A stretch of 64,000 nt of DNA, from contig OY969903.1 in NCBI GenBank assembly GCA_963704405.1, forward strand, positions 1,240,001 to 1,304,000, read 5' to 3'. Positions 38,626-48,032 of the stretch are shown piece by piece (position 1 is the first letter of the stretch; each line of letters opens with the position of its first letter). The stretch is from MFD01213-c1 sp963704405 (GTDB taxonomy: Bacteria; Planctomycetota; Phycisphaerae; Tepidisphaerales; Tepidisphaeraceae). The position numbers and the translations under genes are program-made. The notes beneath the pieces were generated by a model, which ran no database searches, had not been told where the DNA came from, and was given only the letters and a program-made list of their open reading frames with translations.

Positions 38626-39636
38626 ATGGGCAAGTTTCAACTGTTTCCCGATCAAGCTTCCACTATCGCCCCCAGGGTGGATGCGCTCTTCTTTTATCTT
38701 TGCGGCGTGACGGTCGTGTTCACCGTCCTGATCTTTATTCTCGTCGTTGGCTTCGCCCTGATCTATCGCCGCAAAAGCGACAATGATCGCCCCAAGAACG
38801 TGCATGCCCCACTCGCACTTGAAATCGCCTGGATCGTAATTCCGCTGGCTTTGTGCCTCGTAATGTTTGTCTGGGGCACGGCGATTTTCGTCAGCAACAG
38901 CCGTCCGCCGGCCAATGCCATGCAGATCAATGTGGTTGGCAAGCAGTGGATGTGGAAAATCGAGCATCCAGACGGCCAGCGAGAAATCAACGAATTGCAT
39001 ATCCCGACCGGCCAGCCGATCAAGCTCATGATGACCTCGCAGGATGTCATTCATGACTTCTTCATCCCGGCGTTTCGTGTGAAGATGGACGTTCTGCCGA
39101 ACCGGTATACCACTGAATGGTTCCAAGCGACTTTGCCTGGTGAATATCATCTGTTTTGCTCGCAGTATTGCGGGACAGAGCATTCGAAGATGATCGGCCG
39201 CGTGTTTGTGATGACACCGGAAAAGTATCAGGCGTGGCTGGCGGGCGCGGTTGTGGATGAGACGCCCGCCGCCGCCGGTCAAAAGCTGTTTGCTAAATAC
39301 AGTTGCATCACTTGTCACAGCCAGCAGGCCCCCACGATGGCCGGGCTGTTTGGCAGTGATGTGCGGGTCACGGAAGACGGCGTATTGAAGACTGTGAAAG
39401 CCGAAGAGGATTACATCCGCGAATCGATTTTGAATCCGAGCCGGAAGATTGTTGAAGGATATCAGCCGCTTATGCCCAGCTTCCAGGGGCAGTTGACCGA
39501 GGAGCAGATCAACGAGTTGATCGCATACATTAAAACCCTGGGCCACCAGGGCGGTCCCGTGGATGATCTGAAGATGCTGAACCGTTACCCAACACCGGAG
39601 CCAATGCCGCCGAACAATCAATCGATGACCCGCTAG
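38626..39636 (+). CDS. ctaC: Cytochrome c oxidase subunit II with fused cytochrome c (caa3 type)
   Basis: The 336-residue subunit II has two membrane helices (YLCGVTVVFTVLIFILVVGF and EIAWIVIPLALCLVMFVWGT). A cupredoxin domain carries the CuA ligands (HDFFIPAFRVK and LFCSQYCGTEHSKM). A C-terminal cytochrome c domain has CITCH near residue 225 and a likely Met ligand in YQPLMPSF. The fusion defines a caa3-type oxidase. Electrons enter through the fused heme from ActE or another carrier. Confidence 0.96.
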   Translation: MGKFQLFPDQASTIAPRVDALFFYLCGVTVVFTVLIFILVVGFALIYRRKSDNDRPKNVHAPLALEIAWIVIPLALCLVMFVWGTAIFVSNSRPPANAMQINVVGKQWMWKIEHPDGQREINELHIPTGQPIKLMMTSQDVIHDFFIPAFRVKMDVLPNRYTTEWFQATLPGEYHLFCSQYCGTEHSKMIGRVFVMTPEKYQAWLAGAVVDETPAAAGQKLFAKYSCITCHSQQAPTMAGLFGSDVRVTEDGVLKTVKAEEDYIRESILNPSRKIVEGYQPLMPSFQGQLTEEQINELIAYIKTLGHQGGPVDDLKMLNRYPTPEPMPPNNQSMTR

Positions 39637-39670
39637 CGGCCGGCTTAACGGAAACCAAAGCCTTAAGGAA

Positions 39671-39713
39671 ACCCAGCAACGGACTGATGACAACGGACAA
39701 CTGACAAACTGAG
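39671..39713. repeat. Partial copy of the CAACGGACAACTGAC element
   Basis: The ctaC-ctaD gap contains CCCAGCAACGGACTGATGAC and AACGGACAACTGAC, matching words in the right arm of the inverted repeat at 1711-1746. It is degenerate and lacks the second arm. Confidence 0.6.
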
Positions 39714-39720
39714 AAGTTAA

Positions 39721-41357
39721 ATGACCACCGTTCCGTACATTCCCGCATACGAAACTCGCGAGACCTATCTCAACGCGAAACATTCGGTCGCATCCTGGCT
39801 GCTGACCAAGGATCACAAGCGCATTGCGATCCTGTACATGATCTCGATCACGTTTTTCTTCATGATCGGCGGTGTCGCCGCCACCATGCTTCGCCTGCAT
39901 CTGATGACGCCGCACGGCGAATTCCTCACTGAAGATGGGTACAACAAAACCTTCACCCTGCACGGGGTGATGATGGTTTTCTTCTTCCTGATCCCCTCCA
40001 TCCCGGCCATGCTCGGCAACTTCCTCGTGCCGCTCATGATCGGGGCTAAAGACCTCGCCTTTCCCAAGATCAATCTGCTGAGCTGGTATCTCTTCATCAT
40101 CGGCGGCGCCCTGGCCTTTTCCGCGATGGTGGCCGGGGGCGTCGATACCGGTTGGACTTTCTACGCTCCCTATTCCACAACCTATTCCACCGGCTATGTC
40201 ACGCTGACGCTTGTCGGCATCTTCATCAATGGCTTTTCGTCGATCCTGACCGGACTGAACTTCATCGTCACCATCCACAAGATGCGCGCCCCGGACTGAC
40301 GTGGTTCCGCCTGCCGCTGTTTTTATGGGCAACATATGCCACCAGCGTCATCTTCATTCTCGGAACGCCGGTTGTTGCGATCGCGCTGCTTCTGCTGGTA
40401 TTCGAACGCGCATTCCACATCGGCATCTTTGACCCGGCGATCGGCGGTGATCCGGTGCTGTTCCAGCACATGTTCTGGTTTTACAGCCACCCGGCTGTAT
40501 ACATCATGATCCTGCCTTCAATGGGCGTGGTCAGCGAGATCGTGGCGTGCTTCAGCCGCAAGCGAGTGTTTGGTTATGAGATGGTCGCATTCTCCAGCCT
40601 GGCGATCGCCGTCATCGGCTTCCTGGTTTGGGGCCACCATATGTTCGTGTCCGGCCAGTCCGTTTACGTCGGCATGATCTTCTCGGCCCTCAGCTTCCTC
40701 GTCGCCATCCCGTCGGCCATCAAGGTCTTCAACTGGACCGCGACGATGTACAAAGGTTCGATCGACCTGCGTACCCCGATGCTCTACGCCCTTGGATTCA
40801 TCGGGCTGTTCACCATTGGCGGGCTCACCGGCCTCTTCCTGGCCACCCTCGGCATGGACGTCCACCTGCACGACACCTACTTCATCATCGCCCACTTCCA
40901 TTATGTCATGGTTGGCGGCGCGGTGATGGGTTATATGGGCGGCATTCACTTCTGGTGGCCGAAGATGACCGGCAAGATGTATCCCGAATGGTGGGGCCGG
41001 TTCAGCGCATTCGCGATCTTCATGGGCTTTAATCTCACGTTCTTCCCACAGTTTGTCCTGGGTTATCTTGGCATGCCGCGGCGATATCACAGCTATCCTG
41101 AAGAATTTCAGGTGCTGAATGTTATGAGCACTGCGGGCGCTTCTATCCTGGCTTTGGGATATGTGCTTCCGTTGTTCTACCTGATCTGGTCGCTGTTCTA
41201 TGGCGAAGATGCCGGTCCGAATCCATGGAAAGCCACCGGCCTGGAATGGCAGACCGATTCGCCGCCGATCACGGAAAACTTTGAAACGACTCCAATCGTC
41301 ACTCAGGAACCCTATAACTACGCCGAAATGGAGCCCCAAGGTGCCGGATCTGTCTAA
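39721..41357 (+). CDS. ctaD: Cytochrome c oxidase subunit I (A2 type), frameshifted
   Basis: Subunit I holds heme a and the heme a3-CuB centre. Two frames (39721-40299 and on to 41357) join into a protein of about 545 residues when one G is added at 40291-40294: KMRAP ends the first part and GLTWFRLPLF starts the second, giving the invariant KMRAPG-x-T order. CuB ligands are in WFYSHPAVYIM and GHHMF, and the heme ligands in HFHYVMVGG. The family-A1 glutamate of the D channel (HPEVY) is absent; YSHPAVY is the A2 signature. The next gene starts inside its last 17 bp. A functional oxidase is expected, so the break is probably a sequencing error. Confidence 0.93.
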
Positions 41358-42132
41358 CGCAATTCCCGCCGCCGGAACCAATCCGGGTGCGCCCAACGTC
41401 GTCGGCATGGAAGCGCCGCATGGTGACTCACAGGGTCATCACGGCTTGGTCGCGCACCATTTTGCCGACCGCGAACAGCAGGTTGAATCGGGCAACCTGG
41501 GCATGTGGCTGTTCCTCGCAACCGAAGTGATGTTCATCGGAGCGATCTTCGTAGCCTATTTCGCCTATCGCCTGAATCCGCTCTACTTCGACGCGTTTCA
41601 CCGGGCCAGCCAAAATCTGTACATGTCGATCGGGGCCATCAACACGTTCGTCCTGCTCACCAGCAGCTTGACGGTGGTGCTTGCGATTCGGGCGGCGCAA
41701 CTGAACAAGCAGGGGCAGATATTCTGGTATCTGATCGCGACCATCGTCCTGGGCGCGATGTTCTTCGGCTTCAAGGTCATCGAATACACGCTCGACTATA
41801 AAGAAAACCTGTGGCCTGCCACCGGCGCAAATTTTGAACCTCACGAGCATTTTGAAGTCGGCTCCGGCCCTGATCAGTTTCCGACCATTGAAGCCCGCGA
41901 TGCGGCTGTCGCGCACGCAAAAATGTTCTACCGGTTTTACTATTCGCTGACCGGCCTGCATGCAGCCCATATGCTCGTTGGGCTGGGCATCTTTTTCTAT
42001 CTGGCGTACAAGGCCAAGCGCGGCATGTACACGCCCCAAAGCCACCAGCAACTGGAAATCTGCGGGCTTTACTGGCATTTTGTCGATCTGGTCTGGATAT
42101 TTCTCTTCCCGCTTTTGTACCTGGTCCGTTAG
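41341..42132 (+). CDS. ctaE: Cytochrome c oxidase subunit III
   Basis: The 263-residue membrane subunit has seven-helix CoxC/HCO-III sequence: LGMWLFLATEVMFIGAIFVA, AINTFVLLTSSLTVVLAIRA, YLIATIVLGAMFFGFKVIEY, YYSLTGLHAAHMLVGLGIFF and the closing YWHFVDLVWIFLFPLLYL. It stabilises subunit I and proton uptake. The start is set at GTG 41341, with GGAG seven bases upstream. It overlaps the ctaD end by 17 bp; the frame is open further back only because it runs under ctaD. Confidence 0.94.
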   Translation: MPDLSNAIPAAGTNPGAPNVVGMEAPHGDSQGHHGLVAHHFADREQQVESGNLGMWLFLATEVMFIGAIFVAYFAYRLNPLYFDAFHRASQNLYMSIGAINTFVLLTSSLTVVLAIRAAQLNKQGQIFWYLIATIVLGAMFFGFKVIEYTLDYKENLWPATGANFEPHEHFEVGSGPDQFPTIEARDAAVAHAKMFYRFYYSLTGLHAAHMLVGLGIFFYLAYKAKRGMYTPQSHQQLEICGLYWHFVDLVWIFLFPLLYLVR

Positions 42133-42174
42133 GCTTTTAGAGAACCCGAACTGCGTTTTACTTCGGCCGTTATC

Positions 42175-42576
42175 ATGGCTCATCAACATTTAGAACCCAT
42201 TGACCACCCCGGCGCACACGCCCACGCCGACCACCTCGGCACGTACCTCGCGGTTTTCGTCACGTTGCTGGTGCTGCTCATCCTGACCATCGGCGCGTAC
42301 TACATCCCCTTTGAAAAAATTCACGACGGTGAATTTGGTTTCATGAACACCGTCATCGCCCTGACGATCGCATGCATCAAGGCCCTCCTGGTGCTGCTGT
42401 TTTTCATGCACCTCCGCGATGCGACCCGGCTGACGTGGGTCATCGCCAGCGCCGGTTTTGTGTGGCTGATCATCATGATCTCCTTCACCTTCTCCGATTA
42501 CCTCAGCCGCGGCATGGTCCCCGAAGCCACCAGACCGCTGCCAGGCATGGCGCGCACAGTGGACATGCAGCATTGA
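42175..42576 (+). CDS. ctaF: Cytochrome c oxidase subunit IV (caa3-type, CtaF-like)
   Basis: The 133-residue protein has three predicted membrane segments (LAVFVTLLVLLILTIGAYYI, VIALTIACIKALLVLLFFMH, ASAGFVWLIIMISFTFSDYL) and the family motif KALLVLLFFMHLRD. This matches prokaryotic oxidase subunit IV. It starts 42 bp after ctaE and ends the respiratory block. The His-rich N-terminus (HQHLEPIDHPGAHAHADH) is unusual but common in this group. Confidence 0.9.
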   Translation: MAHQHLEPIDHPGAHAHADHLGTYLAVFVTLLVLLILTIGAYYIPFEKIHDGEFGFMNTVIALTIACIKALLVLLFFMHLRDATRLTWVIASAGFVWLIIMISFTFSDYLSRGMVPEATRPLPGMARTVDMQH

Positions 42577-42580
42577 AAAA

Positions 42581-43570
42581 ATGCCCATGCGAATAGGTTT
42601 CATTGGTGGTTATGGCCACCACTATCTCCGCGGCTCGCTTACCGATCCATCGTGCGCCATCGAATCGATTGCCGTCGCCGGCGATGGTTACGACAACGCC
42701 AAGGCCCAGGCATTCTCACGATCCCTCCCAAACGCCCGCTGGTTTCCAAGTGCCGAGGCGATGTTTGACGAATTCCGCCCAACCGCCATCAGCGTCGGCA
42801 CGCTCTACGGTTACAACTCGGATTTCATCGCGATGGCGTTGGAGCGGAATCTGCCGACAGTCAGTGACAAACCCATCGCAGCCACATGGGACCAATATCG
42901 GCGGCTGCAATCACTCACGCGCGACCCTCGCCGAATCATCCTCACGGAATTTGATTTTCGCTGCCGGCCGGATTTTTGCGCCGCGAAAAAAGCGGTGGAG
43001 CAAGGCCTCATCGGCGACATCGCACTGGCCGTCGTACAGAAAAGTTATCGTTTCGGCACGCGGCCTGATTGGTACAAAGACCGCCAGGCCTACGGCGGCA
43101 CCCTTCTCTGGATCGCCAGCCATGGGGTCGATGTCATCCCTTTCACCACCGGCCTGCACTTCAAAAAAGTTACCGGTTTCCAGGGAAATGTGACTCGTCC
43201 GGATTTCGGACCGAGTTTCGAAGACCACTGCATCGCGACGTTTAAGCTGAGCAATGGCGGCTCCGCCGTCGTCCACGCCGACTACTCCCGCCCCCAGCAA
43301 GCTCCCACCCACGGCGACGACCGCCTCCGCCTTGCCGGCTCCAAAGGGGTCGTCGAAGTCCGCGGTGAGCGCTGTTTCCTCACCACCCACGACCACCCCG
43401 AACAGGACATCACCGACCAAACCATCCCCCTCCCAATCCACAAAGAACTGCTGCTGGCGCTGGAAGGGCGATCCGAAAAATACAACACCCCTTCCTCGAT
43501 GGTGCTTGCCGAGATTCTTCTCCATGCCCGCGATGCGTTAGATACAACACAATTTAAAGAACTTACGTAG
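42581..43570 (+). CDS. Gfo/Idh/MocA-family oxidoreductase
   Basis: The 329-residue NAD(P)-dependent oxidoreductase has an N-terminal Rossmann fold (MRIGFIGGYGHHYLRG, less regular than GxGxxG), the DKPIAATWDQY catalytic-type block near residue 100 and a C-terminal mixed-sheet domain with GGTLLWIASHGVDVI. Family members act on sugars and related polyols; the EKP motif is here DKP. The substrate is unknown. It follows ctaF by only 4 bp, but its role is not respiratory, so it may simply be transcribed through. Two in-frame ATGs, 42581 and 42587, are possible starts. Confidence 0.85.
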   Translation: MPMRIGFIGGYGHHYLRGSLTDPSCAIESIAVAGDGYDNAKAQAFSRSLPNARWFPSAEAMFDEFRPTAISVGTLYGYNSDFIAMALERNLPTVSDKPIAATWDQYRRLQSLTRDPRRIILTEFDFRCRPDFCAAKKAVEQGLIGDIALAVVQKSYRFGTRPDWYKDRQAYGGTLLWIASHGVDVIPFTTGLHFKKVTGFQGNVTRPDFGPSFEDHCIATFKLSNGGSAVVHADYSRPQQAPTHGDDRLRLAGSKGVVEVRGERCFLTTHDHPEQDITDQTIPLPIHKELLLALEGRSEKYNTPSSMVLAEILLHARDALDTTQFKELT

Positions 43571-43780
43571 CTCGACCGCCTTGCCGCCCGCGCTGTATAC
43601 ACCTCGATTTGCCTGCATGTCTACCGTTTTGATTTTGAGGCAAACCCGCCGGCGAATCGCGTAAATCCTATCTGTTATGTCAAAATGCTGTCTGGCAGTT
43701 CATCGCATTTGCAACTAAGATATGGACTGGAATCAAAATATTGCTGGCGCTAATGCCGCCCGCAGGAGCACCATCCGAAC

Positions 43781-44299
43781 ATGTTCTTCCTTCGCGATCT
43801 CCCAAAATATGACGCAATTCGTGCTCGTGCCACGCGTTACCCCGAAGTGGACCCCGGCGCGGTCGAGGCTTTTCTCACTCTTCTCCGCGTCGGCAGCGAC
43901 ACGCTGGCCGCCTTCGAAAAATACCTCGCCTCCCACAAAATCTCCCAAGGCAGCTTTACCGTTTTGATGCTGCTCAACCGCAATCCCGCTGTTGGCCTAA
44001 ACCCATCCGACTTAGCCGCCAAGAGCGGTGTCACGCGGGCCACAATGACGGGCCTGCTCGATGGGCTGGAACGCAAAAAACTCATCCGCCGCGAATCCGC
44101 TCAAGCGGATCGCCGAACTATTCTGATCCGGCTTAATGACAAAGGTGCCGAGCTGCTCGAAGGAATGCTTCACGACTATTATCGCCGAGTTGCCCTTTTG
44201 ATGAGTGATGTAAGCGAAGACGATAAACGGCGGCTGAGTGAGACGCTGATTAAAGTCAGCAGAAATATCGAACATGTATGCGGGATGACGAAATACTGA
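43781..44299 (+). CDS. MarR-family transcriptional regulator
   Basis: The 172-residue protein has a winged helix-turn-helix of MarR type: recognition region LNPSDLAAKSGVTRATMTGL, then LLDGLERKKLIRRESAQADR and the wing DRRTILIRLNDKGAELL. Dimerisation helices lie at both ends. MarR proteins repress nearby genes until a ligand binds. No efflux pump or enzyme gene is divergent from it, so its target is unclear; it might control itself or the oxidoreductase upstream. Confidence 0.9.
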   Translation: MFFLRDLPKYDAIRARATRYPEVDPGAVEAFLTLLRVGSDTLAAFEKYLASHKISQGSFTVLMLLNRNPAVGLNPSDLAAKSGVTRATMTGLLDGLERKKLIRRESAQADRRTILIRLNDKGAELLEGMLHDYYRRVALLMSDVSEDDKRRLSETLIKVSRNIEHVCGMTKY

Positions 44300-44471
44300 A
44301 ATTGAATTCTGATATGTAATGGGTTCTTCCGAATCACATGCCCCGCAATATGCGTTTTATGCGTTGCGAATGACGCATCACAAACCCCAGCTCAAAATCT
44401 TTTCACCCCGTTCCCCGGATACATCCGGGCCTCTCATCTGTTAAACTCGGCCCAAACTGCACCGCCACCTC

Positions 44472-45764
44472 ATGTCAGAACTCAGCCCAACCTCCTGCGC
44501 CGACGGTGAAGCCGCCGCCGTGTCGGCTGCGCAGATGCAACTGGTTCTGAACATTTCCCGCATGCTGGCGGTGACAACTGACCTGGACGCGCTGCTGCTC
44601 CGCATCGCCGAATCCACCTGCAAGCTGCTTCGCTGCGAGCGGGCCAGCATCTGGCTCCATGATCCCTCTGCCAACCAACTCTGGACCAAAGTCGCCCTCG
44701 GCAGCGGCGAAATCCGCGTCCCGGCCGATGCGGGCATCGTCGGAGCCACCTTTACAGCCAATCAGGTTCTGCACGTTCCCCAGCCGTATGAAGACCTTCG
44801 TTTCAACCCTGGAAATGACAAGCGCACCGGCTTCATCACCCGTAGCCTGCTTGCCGCCCCGATGGAAGATTCCGGCGACAAACCGATCGGTGTGATCCAG
44901 GCAGTGAACAAGCTCGGCCCCTGCTTTACTGCCGAGGATCTTTCGCTGGTCCAGCTTCTGGCAGACCAGGCCGGTGTGGCCATTCAACGCCATCGCCTGC
45001 AGGTGGCGGCGCTGCAGGCCGCCGAATTCAAAAAAGAAATGGACCTGGCCCGCAAGGTGCAGGAAGCGCTCCTGCCCAGCAGCATTCCCGAAATCGCCGG
45101 CTTCGACGCCGCCGGTTGGGCCAAGCCGGCTTCTATTACCGGAGGCGACTGCTACGACTTCTGGATGCTCCCCGACGGCCGCCTCGGCATCTTCCTCGGC
45201 GACGCATCCGGTCATGGCCTCGGTCCCACGCTCGTTGTCTCGCAGGCGCGCACGCTGGTTCGCGCCCTCTGCGATTCCACCATCGGCGACTGCACGCCGC
45301 ACCAGATTCTCACGCGCATCAACGCACGCTTATCTGAAGACCTCGAACCCAGCCGCTTCATCACCGCATTTCTGGCATTCCTTTCCCCCGACGGCACGCT
45401 TCAATGGCAAAGCGCCGGCCACGGCCCGATCTTCTATCGCCCGAGCCTGCACGAACCTGTCCAAAGCCTCGAAGCCCCCGTTCCGCCGCTCAATGCGCTC
45501 CCGGAGCTTTTAGATGACAGCCCGCCTCCCATGAAACTCCAACCCGGCGGCGCACTGGTCGTAATGAGCGACGGCATCTTCGAATCCTTCAGCCCCGCCC
45601 ACGAACAGTTCGGCACCGATCGCGTCATCGAAATTCTGAACCAAAGCAATTGCGACCCGGCCCAGACATCCATCGACCGCCTCCAAATCGCCGTCAACGC
45701 ATGGCAGGAAAAAGACGAACCCATCGACGATCAAACCATTATCTTGGTGAAGCGCGACCTATGA
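44472..45764 (+). CDS. GAF-domain PP2C (RsbU/SpoIIE) serine phosphatase
   Basis: The 430-residue protein has an N-terminal GAF sensor (residues about 22-180: LNISRMLAVTTDLDALLLRI, ADAGIVGATFTANQVLHVPQ). A linker helix typical of these enzymes follows (FKKEMDLARKVQEALLPSSI). The C-terminal PP2C phosphatase (about 215-430) has metal-binding ITGGDCYDFW and LGDASGHGLGPTLV. Such enzymes dephosphorylate anti-sigma-factor antagonists in partner-switching pathways. No anti-sigma or antagonist (STAS) gene is adjacent, so partners lie elsewhere. Confidence 0.92.
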   Translation: MSELSPTSCADGEAAAVSAAQMQLVLNISRMLAVTTDLDALLLRIAESTCKLLRCERASIWLHDPSANQLWTKVALGSGEIRVPADAGIVGATFTANQVLHVPQPYEDLRFNPGNDKRTGFITRSLLAAPMEDSGDKPIGVIQAVNKLGPCFTAEDLSLVQLLADQAGVAIQRHRLQVAALQAAEFKKEMDLARKVQEALLPSSIPEIAGFDAAGWAKPASITGGDCYDFWMLPDGRLGIFLGDASGHGLGPTLVVSQARTLVRALCDSTIGDCTPHQILTRINARLSEDLEPSRFITAFLAFLSPDGTLQWQSAGHGPIFYRPSLHEPVQSLEAPVPPLNALPELLDDSPPPMKLQPGGALVVMSDGIFESFSPAHEQFGTDRVIEILNQSNCDPAQTSIDRLQIAVNAWQEKDEPIDDQTIILVKRDL

Positions 45765-45773
45765 GAACACATC

Positions 45774-47591
45774 TCACCCCCGCTTAGCGTCCAGTTCCTC
45801 CCACCGCCGATACAAAACATCCACCGCGGCTTGCGCTGCCGCCACCGCTTTTCCCGCCTCGGCCATCTTCACATGATCGGCCATCACGCTCTGGTCCCCC
45901 AGCAATTGATGCTTTTCCTCCAGCGCCGCCTCCGCGGTCATGATCTTTTCTTCAATCTGATCCCACTCCCGCTGCTCCATATAACTCAGCTTCTTCGGCT
46001 TTGCCGCCGCCGCGGCTGCCGTATTTCCCGTCCGCCGCTCAGCAGGTTTGGATTTTTCATTCGCTTTCCTGACCGCCTCGTCCCGCGCCCGTTCATATTG
46101 TGATAGACCCGCGTATAAATCCGCTCCGCCGGTCCCATCCAGTCCCAGCACCTCCGTCGCCAGCCCATCGATCATGTACCGGTCATGTGTCACCAGCACG
46201 AGGGCCCCAGGGAAATCCACCAGGCTTTCTTCCAGAACTTCCAGCGAAGAAATATCCAGATCGTTCGTCGGTTCATCCAGGATCAGCAAATCCGCCGGCT
46301 GAAGCATGAGCCGCGCAATGAAGATGCGCGATTGCTCCCCGCCGGAAAGATCGCGCACAGCCATGTCCAGTTGCTCGCTGCGAAACAAAAATCGCTTCGC
46401 CCACGAAGAAATATGCATCGATTCCCCGCGAAACACGACTGTTTCGCTTCCCGGCGACAGCGCCTGCCGCAATGTCTGCAACTGATCCAGCGCGGCCCGC
46501 GCTTGATCGAACACCACAATCTTCAACCCGTCGGCCGGCCGAATCGTCCCCGTGTCCGGCTGCAACTGTCCGGCCATCAGCTTAATCAGCGTTGATTTCC
46601 CGCTGCCGTTTGGCCCCACCAAACCCAGCTTCGTCCCAGGCGCAAGCGTAAAGCTGACATCGCGAAAAAGCGTTCGGCCGCCGAGCGATTTGGAAACCTT
46701 TTCCGTGGTCAGCAATTTGCGCGTCTGGCGATTCGTGCCGGCGAAATCCAATCCTGCGGCTCCGCTGACGGCATTGCGCGTTTTCAAATCCGCAAGCTGC
46801 CCCATTAATTCTTTTGCCTGCTCGATGCGCCCCTTGGCCTTGGTCGTTCGCGCCTTTGCCCCGCGTTTCAGCCATTCAATTTCCCGCCGCACGCGGCCGG
46901 CGATGGACTGTTCCAAGCTCGCCTGAGCCGCCAGATATTCTTCCTTCTTTTCCAGAAAGTCACTGTATTTGCTATTAATACTCAAATATCCGTCGGCGTA
47001 CGCCGAGCTCAGCTCCACCGTTCGATTCGTCACATTTTCCAGGAAATAGCGGTCGTGGCTGACCAGCAAAAACGCAAACGGCGCATTGCCGAGAAGTTTT
47101 TCCAGCCATTGAATCCCTTCCAGGTCCAGATGATTGGTCGGCTCATCGAGCAGCAGCACATCCGGCTTGCGCAAAAGCTGGCGGGCAATCGCCAGCCGCT
47201 TGCGCCACCCGCCGGAGAGCGCATCCACTTTCTGATCGAAATCAGTAAAGCCGATCCGCGTCAGGACAATCGCGATTTGTGCATCGCGATCGTGCTCTTC
47301 CAGATGCAGCGCATCGATCGCCTCCACCATCGCCGACTGCACCGTCGCTCCGGCGGCGAACGTATCCGCCTGCGGCACATATCCCAGCGTCAGCCCCCGC
47401 CGCATGGTGATGGTCCCGGAGTCAGCCTGCTCAACCCCTGCCAGAATTTTCAGCAGCGTGGATTTTCCAGAGCCATTCGGTCCGATCAATCCCGTGCGCT
47501 CCCCATCTTCAAATGAGATCGAAATCCCCGAAAAAAGCTGCCGATGCCCAAACGCCTTGGTGATCGAATCGCAACGAAAAAGAAACGCCAT
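45774..47591 (-). CDS. ABC-F ATPase (Uup type)
   Basis: The 605-residue soluble protein has two ATP-binding cassettes and no membrane domain. Cassette 1 has GPNGSGKSTLLKIL, signature LSGGWRKRLAIARQLL and LLLDEPTNHLDLEG. Cassette 2 has GPNGSGKSTLIKLM, LSGGEQSRIFIARLML and LILDEPTNDLDISS. A charged linker and a C-terminal coiled coil (KPKKLSYMEQREWDQIEEKI) mark the Uup subfamily, which binds DNA or ribosomes. ABC-F proteins act on the ribosome exit site; Uup also affects precise transposon excision in E. coli. It is convergent with the PP2C phosphatase gene. Confidence 0.93.
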   Translation of the reverse strand: MAFLFRCDSITKAFGHRQLFSGISISFEDGERTGLIGPNGSGKSTLLKILAGVEQADSGTITMRRGLTLGYVPQADTFAAGATVQSAMVEAIDALHLEEHDRDAQIAIVLTRIGFTDFDQKVDALSGGWRKRLAIARQLLRKPDVLLLDEPTNHLDLEGIQWLEKLLGNAPFAFLLVSHDRYFLENVTNRTVELSSAYADGYLSINSKYSDFLEKKEEYLAAQASLEQSIAGRVRREIEWLKRGAKARTTKAKGRIEQAKELMGQLADLKTRNAVSGAAGLDFAGTNRQTRKLLTTEKVSKSLGGRTLFRDVSFTLAPGTKLGLVGPNGSGKSTLIKLMAGQLQPDTGTIRPADGLKIVVFDQARAALDQLQTLRQALSPGSETVVFRGESMHISSWAKRFLFRSEQLDMAVRDLSGGEQSRIFIARLMLQPADLLILDEPTNDLDISSLEVLEESLVDFPGALVLVTHDRYMIDGLATEVLGLDGTGGADLYAGLSQYERARDEAVRKANEKSKPAERRTGNTAAAAAAKPKKLSYMEQREWDQIEEKIMTAEAALEEKHQLLGDQSVMADHVKMAEAGKAVAAAQAAVDVLYRRWEELDAKRG

Positions 47592-47648
47592 GGAAAGTCC
47601 AAATAGGGAAAATGCAGAGTGATAATCGCAGAATGCAGAGCGAAGATT

Positions 47649-47980
47649 TTAGCCGATTTCTAAAAGGAGCGCCTGCATCGCAGGCCCGAGGTCGCGGCCC
47701 ATTCCTTCGCCGGCGCCGCGACGCGCTGTACACCCGCTGTCAGCACCTGTTTCGCCTCTTCCGTCAAACCCAGCTTCAGTAACGCCTGGCCGAGAATATG
47801 ATACGTCGCCAAATGCTGCGGCGACCGTTCATTGGCAAACCGCAGATGACCTGCCGCCTCTTCCAATTGCGATTGCCCGTCACTCGTCTCAAATAACTTT
47901 TTGCCCAATGCAAAGCGACTCAACGGGTCGCTCTCATCCAATGAAACCAGTTTTCGCAACGTGCCAACGTCCATCCCCAT
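47649..47980 (-). CDS. Small TPR protein, frameshifted near the C-terminus
   Basis: The protein of about 110 residues has two TPR-like helical pairs (DPLSRFALGKKLFETSDG, PQHLATYHILGQALLKLGLT). In the first frame it ends AAPAKEWAATSGLRCRRSF, which does not look natural. The neighbouring frame gives GEGMGRDLGPAMQALLLEIG and a stop at 47649, a typical ending for this protein type. One base seems to be missing between 47708 and 47722. Role unknown; TPRs bind proteins. It is divergent from the secretion ATPase gene. Confidence 0.65.
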
Positions 47981-48032
47981 GTCGTTATACCTCTTATTCT
48001 TTCCTCAAAACCAACCACTCAGGTGTGGTACA

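Noticed and set aside
40282..40300. Programmed frameshift in ctaD
   Set aside because: No slippery heptamer is present at CCCCGGACTGA and oxidase subunit I is not known to use recoding; a missing G is simpler.
38326..40335. 669-codon minus-strand frame
   Set aside because: It lies under sco, ctaC and ctaD; all three plus-strand products are clear family members.
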